Assembly (NCBI GenBank): GCA_947493705.1
Contig: CANLSH010000001.1
Span: forward strand, 211,543-275,542
Direction of reading: 5' to 3'
Origin: an uncultured Arachnia sp.
GTDB lineage: Bacteria; Actinomycetota; Actinomycetes; Propionibacteriales; Propionibacteriaceae
Length of the DNA stretch: 64,000 nt
Part shown: positions 8,562 through 17,775 of the stretch, piece by piece
Numbering within the stretch: the stretch's first letter is position 1
How the letters are laid out: each line of letters begins with the position of its first letter
The notes under the pieces: generated by a model
Databases searched by the model: none
Told to the model about the DNA's origin: nothing
Seen by the model: the letters and a program-made list of their open reading frames with translations, nothing else
Made by a program: the position numbers and the translations under genes

Positions 8562-10766
8562 TCAGTTGTCGTCGTCGGTTTCCTCGTCCTCAACGACGGG
8601 CATGAGCGAAAGCTTGCCACGATCGTCGATCTCGGCGATTTCCACCTGCAGCTTCTGGCCGACGCTCAGAACGTCCTCCACTTCCTCCACGCGCTTGCCG
8701 CCGGCGAGGCCGCGGAGCTTGGAGATGTGCAGCAGGCCATCCTTGCCGGGCAGCAGGGAGACGAAGGCGCCGAAGCTGGTCAGCTTCACCACGGTTCCGA
8801 GGAAACGCTCGCCCTTCTCCGGCATGTGCGGATTGGCGATGGCGTTGATCATCGCGACGGCTGCGTCAGCGGCCTCACCGGTGGTGGCGCCCACGTAGAT
8901 GGTGCCGTCATCCTCGATGGAGATGTTGGCGCCCGTGTCGTCCTGCATCTGGTTGATGTGCTTGCCCTTCGGGCCAATGATCTCGCCGATCTTGTCCACC
9001 GGGATGCGCACCGTGATGATCCGCGGGGCGTTCGGGCTCATCTCGTCGGGAATGTCGATGGCCTCACCCATGACCTCGAGCAGCGTGTGACGCGCCTCGC
9101 GGGCCTGGAACAGTGCCTTCTGCAGCTCGGAGGCGGGAATGCCGTTGAGCTTGGTGTCCAACTGTAGAGCCGTGATGAAGTCCGGGGTACCAGCGACCTT
9201 GAAGTCCATGTCACCCAGCGCATCTTCGGCGCCCAAAATGTCGGTGAGGGCGACGTAGCGCGTCTCACCGTCAACCTCGTCGCTCATGAGGCCCATGGCG
9301 ATACCAGCAACCGGGGCCTTCAACGGCACACCGGCGTTGAGTAGGGACAGCGTCGAAGCGCAGACCGAACCCATGGAGGTGGACCCGTTGGAGCCGAGTG
9401 CCTCGGAGACCTGACGGATGGCGTAGGGGAACTCGGTACGGGTCGGGAGGATGGGTAGGATGGCGCGCTCGGCGAGTGCACCATGACCGATCTCACGGCG
9501 CTTCGGGGAACCGACGCGGCCCGTCTCGCCCGTGGAGAAGGGCGGGAAGTTGTAGTTGTGCATGTAGCGCTTGGTGGATTCCGGCGACAGCGTGTCCAGC
9601 CTCTGCTCCATGTCCAGCATGTTCAGGGTGGAGATGCCCAGGATTTGGGTCTCACCGCGCTGGAACAGGGCCGAACCGTGGACGCGCGGGATCATGGCGA
9701 CCTCGGCGGACAGGGTCCGGATGTCGCGTGGACCACGACCGTCGATGCGGACGCCCTCGGAGATGGTGCGGTTTCGCACGATCTTCTTGGTCAGCGCCTT
9801 CATGGCTGCGGAGACCTCGCCGGTGCGATCGGCGAAGCGATCAGCCAACTGCTCGGTGACGTCCTGGCGGATGCCGTGGGTGGCTTCGTCGCGCTCCTGC
9901 TTGCCGGGAATTAGCATGGCCTCTGCCACGCGGGTCGCAGCGATCTCCTCGACGGCTTCGAAGACGTCGTCCTCGTAGTCACGGAACACGGGGAAGTCGA
10001 AGGTTTCCTTCGGCAGCTTGGCGACCAGCTCGGACTGTGCGTCACACAGGGTCTTGATGAAGGGCTTGGCCGCTTCGAGGCCCTGACCCACAACTTCTTC
10101 CGTGGGTGCAGTCCTGCCGGAGCGAACGAGCTCCCACGTCGCTTCGGTGCCGCCAGCCTCCACCATGGTGATGGCGACGTCGCCGTCGGGCAGGACACGT
10201 CCGGCCACCACCATCTGGAAGGCGGACTGTGCGGTCTGCTCCACCGTTGGGAAGCACACCCAGGCGTCGTCGATGAGGGCGACACGGACGGCGCCGATCG
10301 GCCCGGTGAAGGGCAGCCCGGCCAGTGTGGTGGACATCGAAGCAGCGTTGATGGCCACGACGTCGTAGAGGTGGGTGGGGTTGAGCGAAAGCACGTCGAC
10401 AACAACCTGAACCTCGTTGCGCAGCCCCTTCACGAATGCGGGGCGCAGTGGGCGGTCGATCAGTCGTGCCGTGAGGATGGCACCTTCGCCGGGACGGCCT
10501 TCGCGACGGAAGAACGACCCGGGGATGCGGCCTGCGGCGTACATGCGCTCTTCGATGTCAACCGTCAGGGGGAAGAAGTCGAGGTGGTCGCGCGGCGTCT
10601 TGGACGCGGTGGTGGCGGCGAGCAACATGCTGTCGCCGTCCAGGTAGACGGCGGCAGAGCCGTCGGCCTGCTGCGCGAGAAGTCCGGCTTCAAACCGGAC
10701 GACGTGGCGGCCGTGGGCACCGTTGTCGATGATTGCTTCGGAGAATTCGAGACCTGGTCCTTCCAT
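8562..10766 (-). CDS. pnp: Polyribonucleotide nucleotidyltransferase (PNPase)
   Basis: This 734-residue 3'-5' phosphorolytic exoribonuclease degrades mRNA; actinobacterial homologues are also called GpsI. The sequence shows two RNase PH cores: an N-terminal one with [21 protein letters not shown], and a C-terminal catalytic one with [20 protein letters not shown] and [19 protein letters not shown] domain ([12 protein letters not shown]) and an S1 domain ([18 protein letters not shown]) close the protein. The start at 10766 (MEGPGLEF) is fixed by AAAGGAG seven bases upstream. It follows rpsO on the same strand, the usual order. The M16 peptidase gene often found next to pnp in actinobacteria is absent. 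Confidence 0.97.
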   Translation of the reverse strand: MEGPGLEFSEAIIDNGAHGRHVVRFEAGLLAQQADGSAAVYLDGDSMLLAATTASKTPRDHLDFFPLTVDIEERMYAAGRIPGSFFRREGRPGEGAILTARLIDRPLRPAFVKGLRNEVQVVVDVLSLNPTHLYDVVAINAASMSTTLAGLPFTGPIGAVRVALIDDAWVCFPTVEQTAQSAFQMVVAGRVLPDGDVAITMVEAGGTEATWELVRSGRTAPTEEVVGQGLEAAKPFIKTLCDAQSELVAKLPKETFDFPVFRDYEDDVFEAVEEIAATRVAEAMLIPGKQERDEATHGIRQDVTEQLADRFADRTGEVSAAMKALTKKIVRNRTISEGVRIDGRGPRDIRTLSAEVAMIPRVHGSALFQRGETQILGISTLNMLDMEQRLDTLSPESTKRYMHNYNFPPFSTGETGRVGSPKRREIGHGALAERAILPILPTRTEFPYAIRQVSEALGSNGSTSMGSVCASTLSLLNAGVPLKAPVAGIAMGLMSDEVDGETRYVALTDILGAEDALGDMDFKVAGTPDFITALQLDTKLNGIPASELQKALFQAREARHTLLEVMGEAIDIPDEMSPNAPRIITVRIPVDKIGEIIGPKGKHINQMQDDTGANISIEDDGTIYVGATTGEAADAAVAMINAIANPHMPEKGERFLGTVVKLTSFGAFVSLLPGKDGLLHISKLRGLAGGKRVEEVEDVLSVGQKLQVEIAEIDDRGKLSLMPVVEDEETDDDN

Positions 10767-10978
10767 GGACAGGCTCCTTTCGGTGGTAGGGATGATGCCC
10801 TCAACTGGGCAGTCTGGTCCGCCTGGTCCACCGGTCTTCGATCGAGGTTCGCGGGGGCCTGTGGGCACCGGAAAACCACTACCGAGGACCAGATGAGACC
10901 CCCTGCGGACAGCAAGAACTGGGCCTTGCTATGGAGTTGTGTGTGACAGCGTATCGTCTACGCCCGGAAACAGGCGAA

Positions 10979-11016
10979 GAGCAGCGCCCCGCTGGTTGCG
11001 CGGGGGCTGCTCCTCA
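10979..11016 (-). terminator. Hairpin between rpsO and pnp
   Basis: An imperfect inverted repeat (GAGCAGC and GCTGCTC outer arms with a GC-rich inner stem and a short loop) lies about 50 bases after the rpsO stop on the minus strand. The following sequence is only partly T-rich. It could be an intrinsic terminator or an RNase processing hairpin, since rpsO-pnp intercistronic hairpins are known processing sites in other bacteria. Confidence 0.5.
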
Positions 11017-11062
11017 ACCAAGTGTTGTGCGATGGTGAATCTATGTGACAAAGCGATGGAAA

Positions 11063-11326
11063 TCAGCGGCGCAGACCCAGACGGGCGATGAGCTCACGGT
11101 AGTGCTCCACGTCATTTTTCATGACGTAGTTCAGCAGACGACGACGCTGACCAACCATGAGCATCAGGCCACGGCGGGAGTGGTGGTCGTGCTTGTGCAT
11201 CTTCAAGTGCTCTGTTAGGTGCGAGATCCGGGCGGACAACAGCGCGACCTGGACGTCCGGCGAACCAGTGTCGCCCGGTACGGTGGCGTATTCTTCGATG
11301 ATCTGCTTCTTGTTGACAGCTTCCAT
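11063..11326 (-). CDS. rpsO: 30S ribosomal protein S15
   Basis: This 87-residue protein is the primary 16S rRNA-binding protein S15 of the 30S platform. The family signatures are plain: [17 protein letters not shown] near residues 18-34, the [11 protein letters not shown] loop and the C-terminal RRRLLNYV ... [12 protein letters not shown]. The start at 11326 is set by GAGGAG upstream; a longer reading from 11374 is unlikely. It sits upstream of pnp as in most actinobacteria, but is separated from ribF by the accessory block at 11.5-16 kb. Confidence 0.97.
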   Translation of the reverse strand: MEAVNKKQIIEEYATVPGDTGSPDVQVALLSARISHLTEHLKMHKHDHHSRRGLMLMVGQRRRLLNYVMKNDVEHYRELIARLGLRR

Positions 11327-11553
11327 GCGGGGCTCCTCTAAGTTCGCTGCACGGCGCCCCGTTGCGGGTTGCATTTGGGGCTCTTGGGCTTCCGTGGCCG
11401 ATCAAACGGCAACCTGAGGACTCTACCACGGCTCCCCTGCACAGGCCCATTCCGGTGCTGTTGACGGCGGCGGATCCCGGTGCCCTTGTGTTGCGTCCAC
11501 TGCGTCGCGATACAGTGGCCGCTCCCGGCCGTGAGGTCAAGATAGGAGTTGTC

Positions 11554-12030
11554 ATGTCCATCACCGTGCGTAGCGCGACCGAAGAAGACCTTCCCGCCAT
11601 CCGCGATCACTTGGGGCAGACGGATCCCCGCCTGGTCGATGAGCACTTTCGTCTCCAGCGGGAGGGACGGATGTTTGTCGCCGTGGCACTCGACGACGAT
11701 GAGCTCGTCGGTACGGCATTGCTTGACCTGAACTCGGAAATGACACCTGAACTGCGCAACATGTTCGTGGCCCCCAGCGCTCGCCGTCGTGGTGCCGGCA
11801 AGGCCCTGTCCCAGTGGGTGGAACAGAAAGCCCGCGAGGCCGGCCACACCGCCGTATTCCTCGCCGTCGACCCCAACAACGAAAAAGCCGTGCCGCTCTA
11901 CATCTCGCTGGAATACCACCCCACCGGGGAACATCTGTTCGTAGCGGAGCCAGAGGTGGAGCAGGTCCCTGACCCGTCGCGGGCCAGCTCACACTACGCC
12001 ATCTACAAGAAGTCGCTCACCGCACGCTGA
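11554..12030 (+). CDS. GNAT acetyltransferase
   Basis: This 158-residue single-domain acetyltransferase starts ITVRSATEEDLPAI. It continues with VALDDDELVGTALLDL, the acetyl-CoA loop MFVAPSARRRGAGKAL (R-R-x-G-x-G/A) and a C-terminal AVPLYISLEYHPTGEHLF. The ATG at 11554 has AGGAG six bases upstream, which rules out the earlier in-frame ATG at 11362. The gene is transcribed away from rpsO and converges with the lyase gene. Substrate unknown. Confidence 0.85.
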   Translation: MSITVRSATEEDLPAIRDHLGQTDPRLVDEHFRLQREGRMFVAVALDDDELVGTALLDLNSEMTPELRNMFVAPSARRRGAGKALSQWVEQKAREAGHTAVFLAVDPNNEKAVPLYISLEYHPTGEHLFVAEPEVEQVPDPSRASSHYAIYKKSLTAR

Positions 12031-12036
12031 TCAGCA

Positions 12037-12066
12037 GTTGCGTCCGCGGACGACGCCCGACGCAAC
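12037..12066 (+). terminator. Possible hairpin after the GNAT gene
   Basis: GTTGCGTC and GACGCAAC form an 8-base stem with a 14-base loop six bases after the GNAT stop. It has no T-run, so intrinsic termination is uncertain. The rest of the 12067-12241 gap shows no coding signal. Confidence 0.35.
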
Positions 12067-12241
12067 ACCCCCAACCCACAATACGAACGTAATTGTCGGT
12101 TGGCGGTGTGACGTTCACGTAACTTCCACCCGAATCTGCTCACCATGAAGCGACGCGGTGGCCGCAATCCCCGTGGACCTTCACGAGTTGCGACCACCGT
12201 AAGACCTAGGTAGTACCAAGGCTCTTCGTCTCAGCGTTTCA

Positions 12242-15200
12242 TCAGTTCGGTCTGAACATCACGATGTTGTTGAACACCCACTCATTGGACTGGTCGAAGG
12301 TGTAGCCGCCACCCGACTTCGGCCTCGCCCTGTACACGGTCACCTCCGAGTAGGAACGGCAGCCACTTCGACCCGTCGCCGCCGTGTCACACTCAGTGCG
12401 CCACTTACGACCATCGGAGGCGGTCCAACTGCCGGTATGGCCCAACGGATTGCTGGACCACTGCGACCTCTTCATGAAGGGCAGGTAGGTCAGGTTGTTG
12501 AACACCCAGCCCTTCGCAACCCTGAAGCCGCCCGAGCCCCTGCTCACTGTCGTGGCCCAGATGGATGTCCGGCACCTTGTGGTCTGTGAGTACGGCTCGC
12601 AGGTGGTAAACCACATACGACCGTTCAGATTGTGCAGACCCGGCAGTGTGTACGGGGCACTGGGAATGAATCCCGACGGGGCACCTGGGCTCTTGGTCGG
12701 CGTGGCCGTCACGGTCACCGTCGGGTTGACAGTTGGTGTGGCAGTGACGGTCTCCGTCGGATTCGGCGTCGGCGTGACAACCGGAGTTGGGGACGGCACG
12801 AAATCGGCCAGCGCATTGATGTTCACCGTACGATCAGCGACCTCGACCACTCCGTCGTCGCCGCAGTCCACCGAAGTCCGCGTGGCGGCCACGGCCATCA
12901 GAATCCGGAACCGGGCACTGGTGCCGCTCTGGTGGACCTGCAGGTTGCCGTCGGTGATCCGTACTTCACCATCCCCGACGACGCAGCCCGTCACCACACC
13001 GCTGTCGGAGGTGAGTACGAAGTCGGCGTCGTCACCGGCGTCGTCTCCCACGGCCAGCGTGACCGCCTCCGATGGATGAATCTGCCAGTCCCAGTCGTGT
13101 GGGGTGACACCGTCGGAGAACTCATCATCGAATGCCAGCACTGTGACGTCGTCAGACATGTCGACGATGGCCTCCCGGGTGGCGGAGGCAACCTCGAAGT
13201 TGAGATGCCCGTCCAGGTGGACATAGCCACCGCCCTGCTCCTCGTAGCGGCGCGACTCGAGCGTGAACCCTTCCGCACGCTCCGTCGTGTACTGGCCTCG
13301 GGGCTGGATCTTCCCGTCCACCAGTGGCACCGAGAACAGTTTCGGGTCCGCGGACTTGCCAGCCATCAGCGCCCACGTGGTGTCGAAGCCCATCAGCGAC
13401 AAGCCGAAGGTCTCCGATCCGGACCATCCCTTGTGGATGGAGTTGCGGTTGTTCAACGTGGTCAGCACATCGTCAGGGCCGGTGTAGGCGTTGCGGAAGG
13501 CGTAGAAGCCGGGACCGTCGTCCATGATCGCCTCGTGCGCCTCGGGCGCTGTCAGCTCGGAGATGTCGCCCTGCCCGCCGGGGTACAGCAGGATTGTGTA
13601 GGCATCGTGGACTCCGTCGAAGATGGGCTCATCCCGCGCCACGCCACGGATCTGGTCATAGGTCCACTGGATGCCGTCGACGGCGTCGTCGGGCGTCAGC
13701 GGCACGAGCATCGGCAGGATGCCGTGCGACTGGTTCCGTGGCGTTCCCACACCCCACTGGATCATGTCCAGACTGTCCCTGGCCGAGAGAGTGTGCAGCG
13801 CGAGGTTCCACCACTGCGGCCGCTCCAGTTCGGGCAGCAGGCTGATGTGACCGTCGTCGATGGCGGCATAGGCCGACGGCAGCATGTAGAGGCCTGCGTA
13901 GTGGAAGTAGTCCCAGCCCTCCTGTGTGTAGCCGTTGTCACGGTAGCCCTGCTGCAGGTGGAGGCGCACCAGGTTGCTGAGATAGGCGATCCGTCCTTCT
14001 CGGAGCCCGAAGTCCCCGTCGCCACGCGCCGCCATCAATGCTGCGAGCTCGGTGGTGGAGGCGACGCCGATCCAGTTGCTGGCCTTGTCCGGCCCGTCCA
14101 GATTGTCGTGGTGGTAGGTGGACATCAGATCGGCTGCTTCGGCGATCAGGTTGCGCACATCCGTGCGCTCCGCCTCGGTGAAGCCGTCGTAGGCCCAGTC
14201 GTAGATGACAGCGAGCAACAGGTTGGCCCGTCCGAGGCGCAGTCCTTGGTTGACAGCACTGGGAACGACGAGTTCACCTCCCTCAAGGGTGGCCTGGTGG
14301 GCGATGCGTGCGTACTGGTCATCCTTTGTGACCGCCCAGGCGAACGCGGCATCGCGTGCCTTGTACAGCATCGCGCCTTCTCCCCGGTAGTTGCCGGTTG
14401 TGAGACGTGACAGCAATTGGTTCCAAGCGCCTTTGACGGTCGGATCGTCGACGATCTGCTGGCGTACCCGCTCCATCTCCGCGTCGTCGACCATGCCGCG
14501 GGGGTGACCCGCGCTGCCGGTCATCGTGTAATCCAGCACCACATCGTCCTGAACAAGTTCGAGATATGGCCCCGTGCCGGCAGGCAGCGTGACGTGCTCA
14601 TCAGTCACCGCGACGGTGTTTACGTCGGTGAGCGCAGCGTCGGCGGAGGCACCGGCACGAAGGATCAGGTCGCCGCCGGCGAGAGTGGCATCGTTCAGCC
14701 GCCACCCCACCTCCACCGAGTCCCCGGCGTCGAATGCTGTCATGACGTTGATCTGCTGAGGGTTGATCACCTCGTCGGGCACGGTGGCGGTCACCGGATC
14801 GGAGTCCGCGATGCTGTCACCGGCCGCATCGAGCGCCACGACGACGTAGGTGTAGGTCTCACCCGGGGTGGTGTCATCGTCCGCCACGGTTTCGGGCCGC
14901 GCGGTCCGCAGGAAGTCGTCCGGACCGATGGCAGGCGGGTCCTCACCTGTTGCGCGGTAGACCGCGTAGTGGTCGGGGGTCTCCGGCGTGAAGTTCCAGG
15001 ACAGTTCCACGAAGCCGTTGGGGGCCACGCTGGCGCTCAGTCCACCCGTGGCGCTGGAGGCTCCCAGGAACAGGTCCGCGAACCATACGGTGCCGCCTGA
15101 GCGGTCCAGCATGGGCTCCACGGAGAGTTGTGTGGTGCCCTCGGGAATGGTGATGAACGCCTCGACGGCTGTCCACCCGAAGGTGCCGCTGATGCGGCCG

Positions 15201-15667
15201 TGGTAGTCCACGGGGATGGTGACAGCATTGCTGGCGTCCCGGCCCTGGAGGCGGATGGCAGTGAATCCTGAAGCCGCCAGGTCCTCGCCCTTGATGAATC
15301 CGCGCAGCACCATGGACCGGGGAGCCGTGTCGTCGATGGCGATCTTCTGGGTGATGGCGCGACGAACGCTCAGATCGTTGGTGGGTTCTGCCTGAATACG
15401 CAGCGCGCGGTCCCCCCGAGGCCCAGCAGTGGATTCGACCGACACGACGGAGGTCCCGGCAGGGGCCCAGGATCCCCAGCCCTGCGGGACGCCGGTTGTT
15501 GGGTCGGCGTTGTCGAACGTGCCGTTCGAGATGAGATTGGTGGCCGCAACGGCGTTGGTGGGTTGAAGCCCCACGAGTCCGATCGCGAGGGCCAGAGCGG
15601 CGAGTATGGCAAGAGGACCACTCACGCCGCGCCGCGTTTGCGGCGGATCCGAGGTGTGCAGGTGCAT
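12242..15667 (-). CDS. Secreted multidomain heparinase II/III-like polysaccharide lyase
   Basis: This 1141-residue exported protein has, in order: a signal peptide (RR near residue 12, hydrophobic 15-35, probable cleavage after NAVA near 41), a CBM-like beta domain (about 43-205), one clear and one weaker fibronectin III-like domain (about 205-385), an alpha/alpha-toroid (about 395-700) and a beta-rich C-terminal part. SNWIGV near residue 529 and TQEGWDYFHYAG near 580 match the Asn and Tyr regions of heparinase II/III-like lyases. A Thr/Pro linker (about 956-999) leads to two Cys/Trp repeats ending WVFNN (about 1016-1141). The start has AAGGGA upstream. Likely role: cleavage of an external acidic polysaccharide. 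The substrate and anchoring mode are unknown. Confidence 0.75.
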   Translation of the reverse strand: MHLHTSDPPQTRRGVSGPLAILAALALAIGLVGLQPTNAVAATNLISNGTFDNADPTTGVPQGWGSWAPAGTSVVSVESTAGPRGDRALRIQAEPTNDLSVRRAITQKIAIDDTAPRSMVLRGFIKGEDLAASGFTAIRLQGRDASNAVTIPVDYHGRISGTFGWTAVEAFITIPEGTTQLSVEPMLDRSGGTVWFADLFLGASSATGGLSASVAPNGFVELSWNFTPETPDHYAVYRATGEDPPAIGPDDFLRTARPETVADDDTTPGETYTYVVVALDAAGDSIADSDPVTATVPDEVINPQQINVMTAFDAGDSVEVGWRLNDATLAGGDLILRAGASADAALTDVNTVAVTDEHVTLPAGTGPYLELVQDDVVLDYTMTGSAGHPRGMVDDAEMERVRQQIVDDPTVKGAWNQLLSRLTTGNYRGEGAMLYKARDAAFAWAVTKDDQYARIAHQATLEGGELVVPSAVNQGLRLGRANLLLAVIYDWAYDGFTEAERTDVRNLIAEAADLMSTYHHDNLDGPDKASNWIGVASTTELAALMAARGDGDFGLREGRIAYLSNLVRLHLQQGYRDNGYTQEGWDYFHYAGLYMLPSAYAAIDDGHISLLPELERPQWWNLALHTLSARDSLDMIQWGVGTPRNQSHGILPMLVPLTPDDAVDGIQWTYDQIRGVARDEPIFDGVHDAYTILLYPGGQGDISELTAPEAHEAIMDDGPGFYAFRNAYTGPDDVLTTLNNRNSIHKGWSGSETFGLSLMGFDTTWALMAGKSADPKLFSVPLVDGKIQPRGQYTTERAEGFTLESRRYEEQGGGYVHLDGHLNFEVASATREAIVDMSDDVTVLAFDDEFSDGVTPHDWDWQIHPSEAVTLAVGDDAGDDADFVLTSDSGVVTGCVVGDGEVRITDGNLQVHQSGTSARFRILMAVAATRTSVDCGDDGVVEVADRTVNINALADFVPSPTPVVTPTPNPTETVTATPTVNPTVTVTATPTKSPGAPSGFIPSAPYTLPGLHNLNGRMWFTTCEPYSQTTRCRTSIWATTVSRGSGGFRVAKGWVFNNLTYLPFMKRSQWSSNPLGHTGSWTASDGRKWRTECDTAATGRSGCRSYSEVTVYRARPKSGGGYTFDQSNEWVFNNIVMFRPN

Positions 15668-15749
15668 CGTTGTCCCTTCGTGAACTGCCGGGTATTCCAG
15701 CACTGGACTCACTGGATCAGTCGGGATAGGCAGCAATCAAGAAGTATGA

Positions 15750-15762
15750 GAAAACGTTCCAA
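15750..15762. promoter_or_regulatory. LacI-like operator upstream of the lyase
   Basis: The sequence GAAAACGTTCC is a near-palindrome centred on AACGTT (half sites GAAAAC and GGAAC, one mismatch). This is the typical form of LacI-family operators in actinobacterial sugar genes. It lies about 85 bases upstream of the lyase start, a sensible place for carbohydrate-responsive repression. No LacI-type regulator gene is visible in the window. Confidence 0.4.
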
Positions 15763-15916
15763 AAAATGTGAGATGTGCGCCAAGGAGGTTCCTTCGCTCC
15801 TGCGAATCGACACGGGTCAGCGCAGCGAAGAAAGGCGCGGAAGGCTACTACGAAGGACCCACTGATCAATGCTGTTCTCAGCGAGGACGTACCGGGCGGG
15901 ATGAGATGGTGCCACT

Positions 15917-15956
15917 TACATCTGGTGCGTGTACTGGATGTCCATATCCAGATGTA
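15917..15956. promoter_or_regulatory. Inverted repeat downstream of ribF
   Basis: TACATCTGG and CCAGATGTA form 9-base arms separated by 22 bases, with a nested CTGGAT/ATCCAG pair. It lies about 60 bases beyond the ribF stop and about 250 bases upstream of the lyase start. It could be a terminator of the ribF operon (no T-run seen) or a regulator site. Confidence 0.35.
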
Positions 15957-16015
15957 GGGGCATCAGATCGCCCGATCCGGTGCGCCGCAGCCAGGACATG
16001 ATCGATCAGTGGTTC

Positions 16016-16891
16016 CTAAAGCCCCAGGGCGACGCGAACACGTTCAACGTCCTTGTGCATCTGCATCACAAGCTGATCCATGTCATCGAAGCGCACTTGA
16101 CCGCGAAGACGATCAATGAACTCCACCTGAATTTCCTCGCCATAGAGTTCCAGGTCCGTGCGGTCCAGCACGTAGGTTTCCACCCGGCGGTCCACGCCAT
16201 GGAAGGTCGGGTTGGAGCCAACGGAAATGGCTGCGGGCAACCGCACACCGTCGGTGCCCGTGAGCCAGCCGGCGTAGACACCATCAGCGGGGACGGCCAT
16301 GTCCCCGGGGACCGGAAGGTTCGCGGTGGGGTAGCCAAGCTCGCGGCCCCGCTGGTCCCCCATCTGCACCACGCCGCGGACCCGGAAGGGGCGGCCCAGG
16401 TGTTGTGCTGCCGCTGCCACGTCACCCTCGGCCAACAATGCGCGGATCGACGTGGAACAGGTGACGATGTCATTGACGGATTCAAGAGCCAGCGGAACGA
16501 CTTCGAAGTGTCCCTCCCCCAACCGCTGAAGCTCCGTGACGTCCCCAGCCGCTCTCTTACCGAACCGGAAATTCTCCCCCACCACGACGCGTACCGGATC
16601 GAGTGGCAGTACAAATCGCTCGACGAATTCGCTGGGGCTGAGGTCAGCGACTGCCTCGGTGAAATTGACGACTCGAACCTCACGGGCACCGACAGATCTC
16701 AGGAGCTCGATGCGTGTCGTGAGGTCACCGAGCAGTTTCGGTGCTTTGTCCGGGCGCAGCACGGAGGTGGGATGTGGCCAGAACGTGATGACCACCAGGG
16801 GTGAGTCACTGAGCTTCATCGCTTCTGTGAGTACGCTCTGATGCCCCAAATGGACGCCGTCGAAATTCCCGATGGCAACAACTGTGCTCAC
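16016..16891 (-). CDS. ribF: Bifunctional riboflavin kinase/FAD synthetase
   Basis: This 291-residue enzyme converts riboflavin to FMN and then FAD. The N-terminal adenylyltransferase domain carries GNFDGVHLGHQ (residues 8-18, H-x-G-H nucleotide motif), VVGENFRFG and STSIRALL. The C-terminal kinase domain has GRELGYPTAN and PADGVYAGW, and ends with the typical LYGEEIQVEFIDRLRGQVRF. Its ATG overlaps the truB stop by four bases, so translation is coupled. It is the last gene of the nusA-infB-truB-ribF run; in related genomes rpsO follows directly, which is not the case here. Confidence 0.96.
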   Translation of the reverse strand: MSTVVAIGNFDGVHLGHQSVLTEAMKLSDSPLVVITFWPHPTSVLRPDKAPKLLGDLTTRIELLRSVGAREVRVVNFTEAVADLSPSEFVERFVLPLDPVRVVVGENFRFGKRAAGDVTELQRLGEGHFEVVPLALESVNDIVTCSTSIRALLAEGDVAAAAQHLGRPFRVRGVVQMGDQRGRELGYPTANLPVPGDMAVPADGVYAGWLTGTDGVRLPAAISVGSNPTFHGVDRRVETYVLDRTDLELYGEEIQVEFIDRLRGQVRFDDMDQLVMQMHKDVERVRVALGL

Positions 16892-17775
16892 AGTGTCTCC
16901 TCAGTCTCCGGGGGAACCAGTACCGACACCGGCCGTGAGCCCTCTCCGTCCGGTCGGTAGAGCGCCAGCAGATCGCCGCGTGGCGAGATCATTCCCGTCA
17001 CCTCGGCGGGCACAGCGAGATCCAGTCGTCGCCCCACATGAATATCTGATGCCTGTTGCTGTGTCACATCGATGCAGGGGAAGCTCAGCCGTCCAGCATC
17101 AGCCATCGACATCAGCGGGGGCGCGTCCACACCGAGGACGACAGCGGTGGAGAGGTCGTAGCCACCGATGCGGGTACGGCGCAGCGCCGTCAGGTGGCCG
17201 CCGACGCCGAGAGAAGTCCCCAGGTCACGGGCTATGGCGCGAATATAGGTGCCGCTGGAGCAGACGACTTCCACGTCGACATCGGAGATTCCCCCACCCG
17301 AGCGGATGTCGAGCACATTCAATGCAGAGACTTCCACCTCGCGAGACTTCAGTTCAACGCTCTGGCCATCACGGACGAGCTTGTAGGCACGCTGGCCGTT
17401 GACCTTGATGGCCGAGACGCTGCTCGGCACTTGGCTGATGCGGCCGCGCAGGGGCGCGCAGGCCGCCTCGACATCGCCGTGCGAGAGCTGGGAGGCGTCC
17501 GCCACTGCCACGACATCGCCCTCCGCGTCGTCGGTGCTGGAGTTCTCCCCCAGCCGGATGGTCGCGAGGTAGGCCTTGTCGTGCAGCGCGAGATGCCCCA
17601 GCATGCGGGTGGCCCGATTCACCCCGAGAATCAGCACTCCCGTGGCCATCGGATCCAGCGTCCCCGCATGGCCCACCTTGCGCGTCCCGAGCAGTCGGCG
17701 AAGTTGACCAACCACTTGGTGCGAGGTGAGCCCCTGTGGCTTGTCGACGACGAGGATGCCGGATGTGGGCGTCAC
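16888..17775 (-). CDS. truB: tRNA pseudouridine(55) synthase
   Basis: This 295-residue enzyme makes pseudouridine 55 in the T-loop of tRNAs. The N terminus GILVVDKPQGLTSHQVV and the catalytic HAGTLDPMATGVL with Asp41 are diagnostic. RISQVPSSVSAIKVNGQRAYKLVRDG and SSGTYIRAIARDLG are further TruB signatures. A C-terminal region of about 60 residues resembles the actinobacterial TruB extension. Four-base overlaps join it to rbfA upstream and ribF downstream. Confidence 0.96.
   Translation of the reverse strand: MTPTSGILVVDKPQGLTSHQVVGQLRRLLGTRKVGHAGTLDPMATGVLILGVNRATRMLGHLALHDKAYLATIRLGENSSTDDAEGDVVAVADASQLSHGDVEAACAPLRGRISQVPSSVSAIKVNGQRAYKLVRDGQSVELKSREVEVSALNVLDIRSGGGISDVDVEVVCSSGTYIRAIARDLGTSLGVGGHLTALRRTRIGGYDLSTAVVLGVDAPPLMSMADAGRLSFPCIDVTQQQASDIHVGRRLDLAVPAEVTGMISPRGDLLALYRPDGEGSRPVSVLVPPETEETL

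Larger units (their letters stand above)
15668..16015. other. 348-base gap between the lyase and ribF
   Basis: The gap holds the probable lyase promoter region with a LacI-like operator (15750-15762), an inverted repeat (15917-15956), and a short plus-strand reading frame of 39 codons at 15746-15865 that begins MRKRSKKCEMCAKEV. The last has one C-x-x-C pair and no good ribosome site, so I read it as a possible remnant of a small zinc-binding protein rather than a gene. I see nothing else supported. Confidence 0.5.

Noticed and set aside
12632..14410. 592-codon plus-strand frame opposite the lyase gene
   Set aside because: It is antisense to the lyase, whose domains and signal peptide are clear; the frame shows no known motifs.
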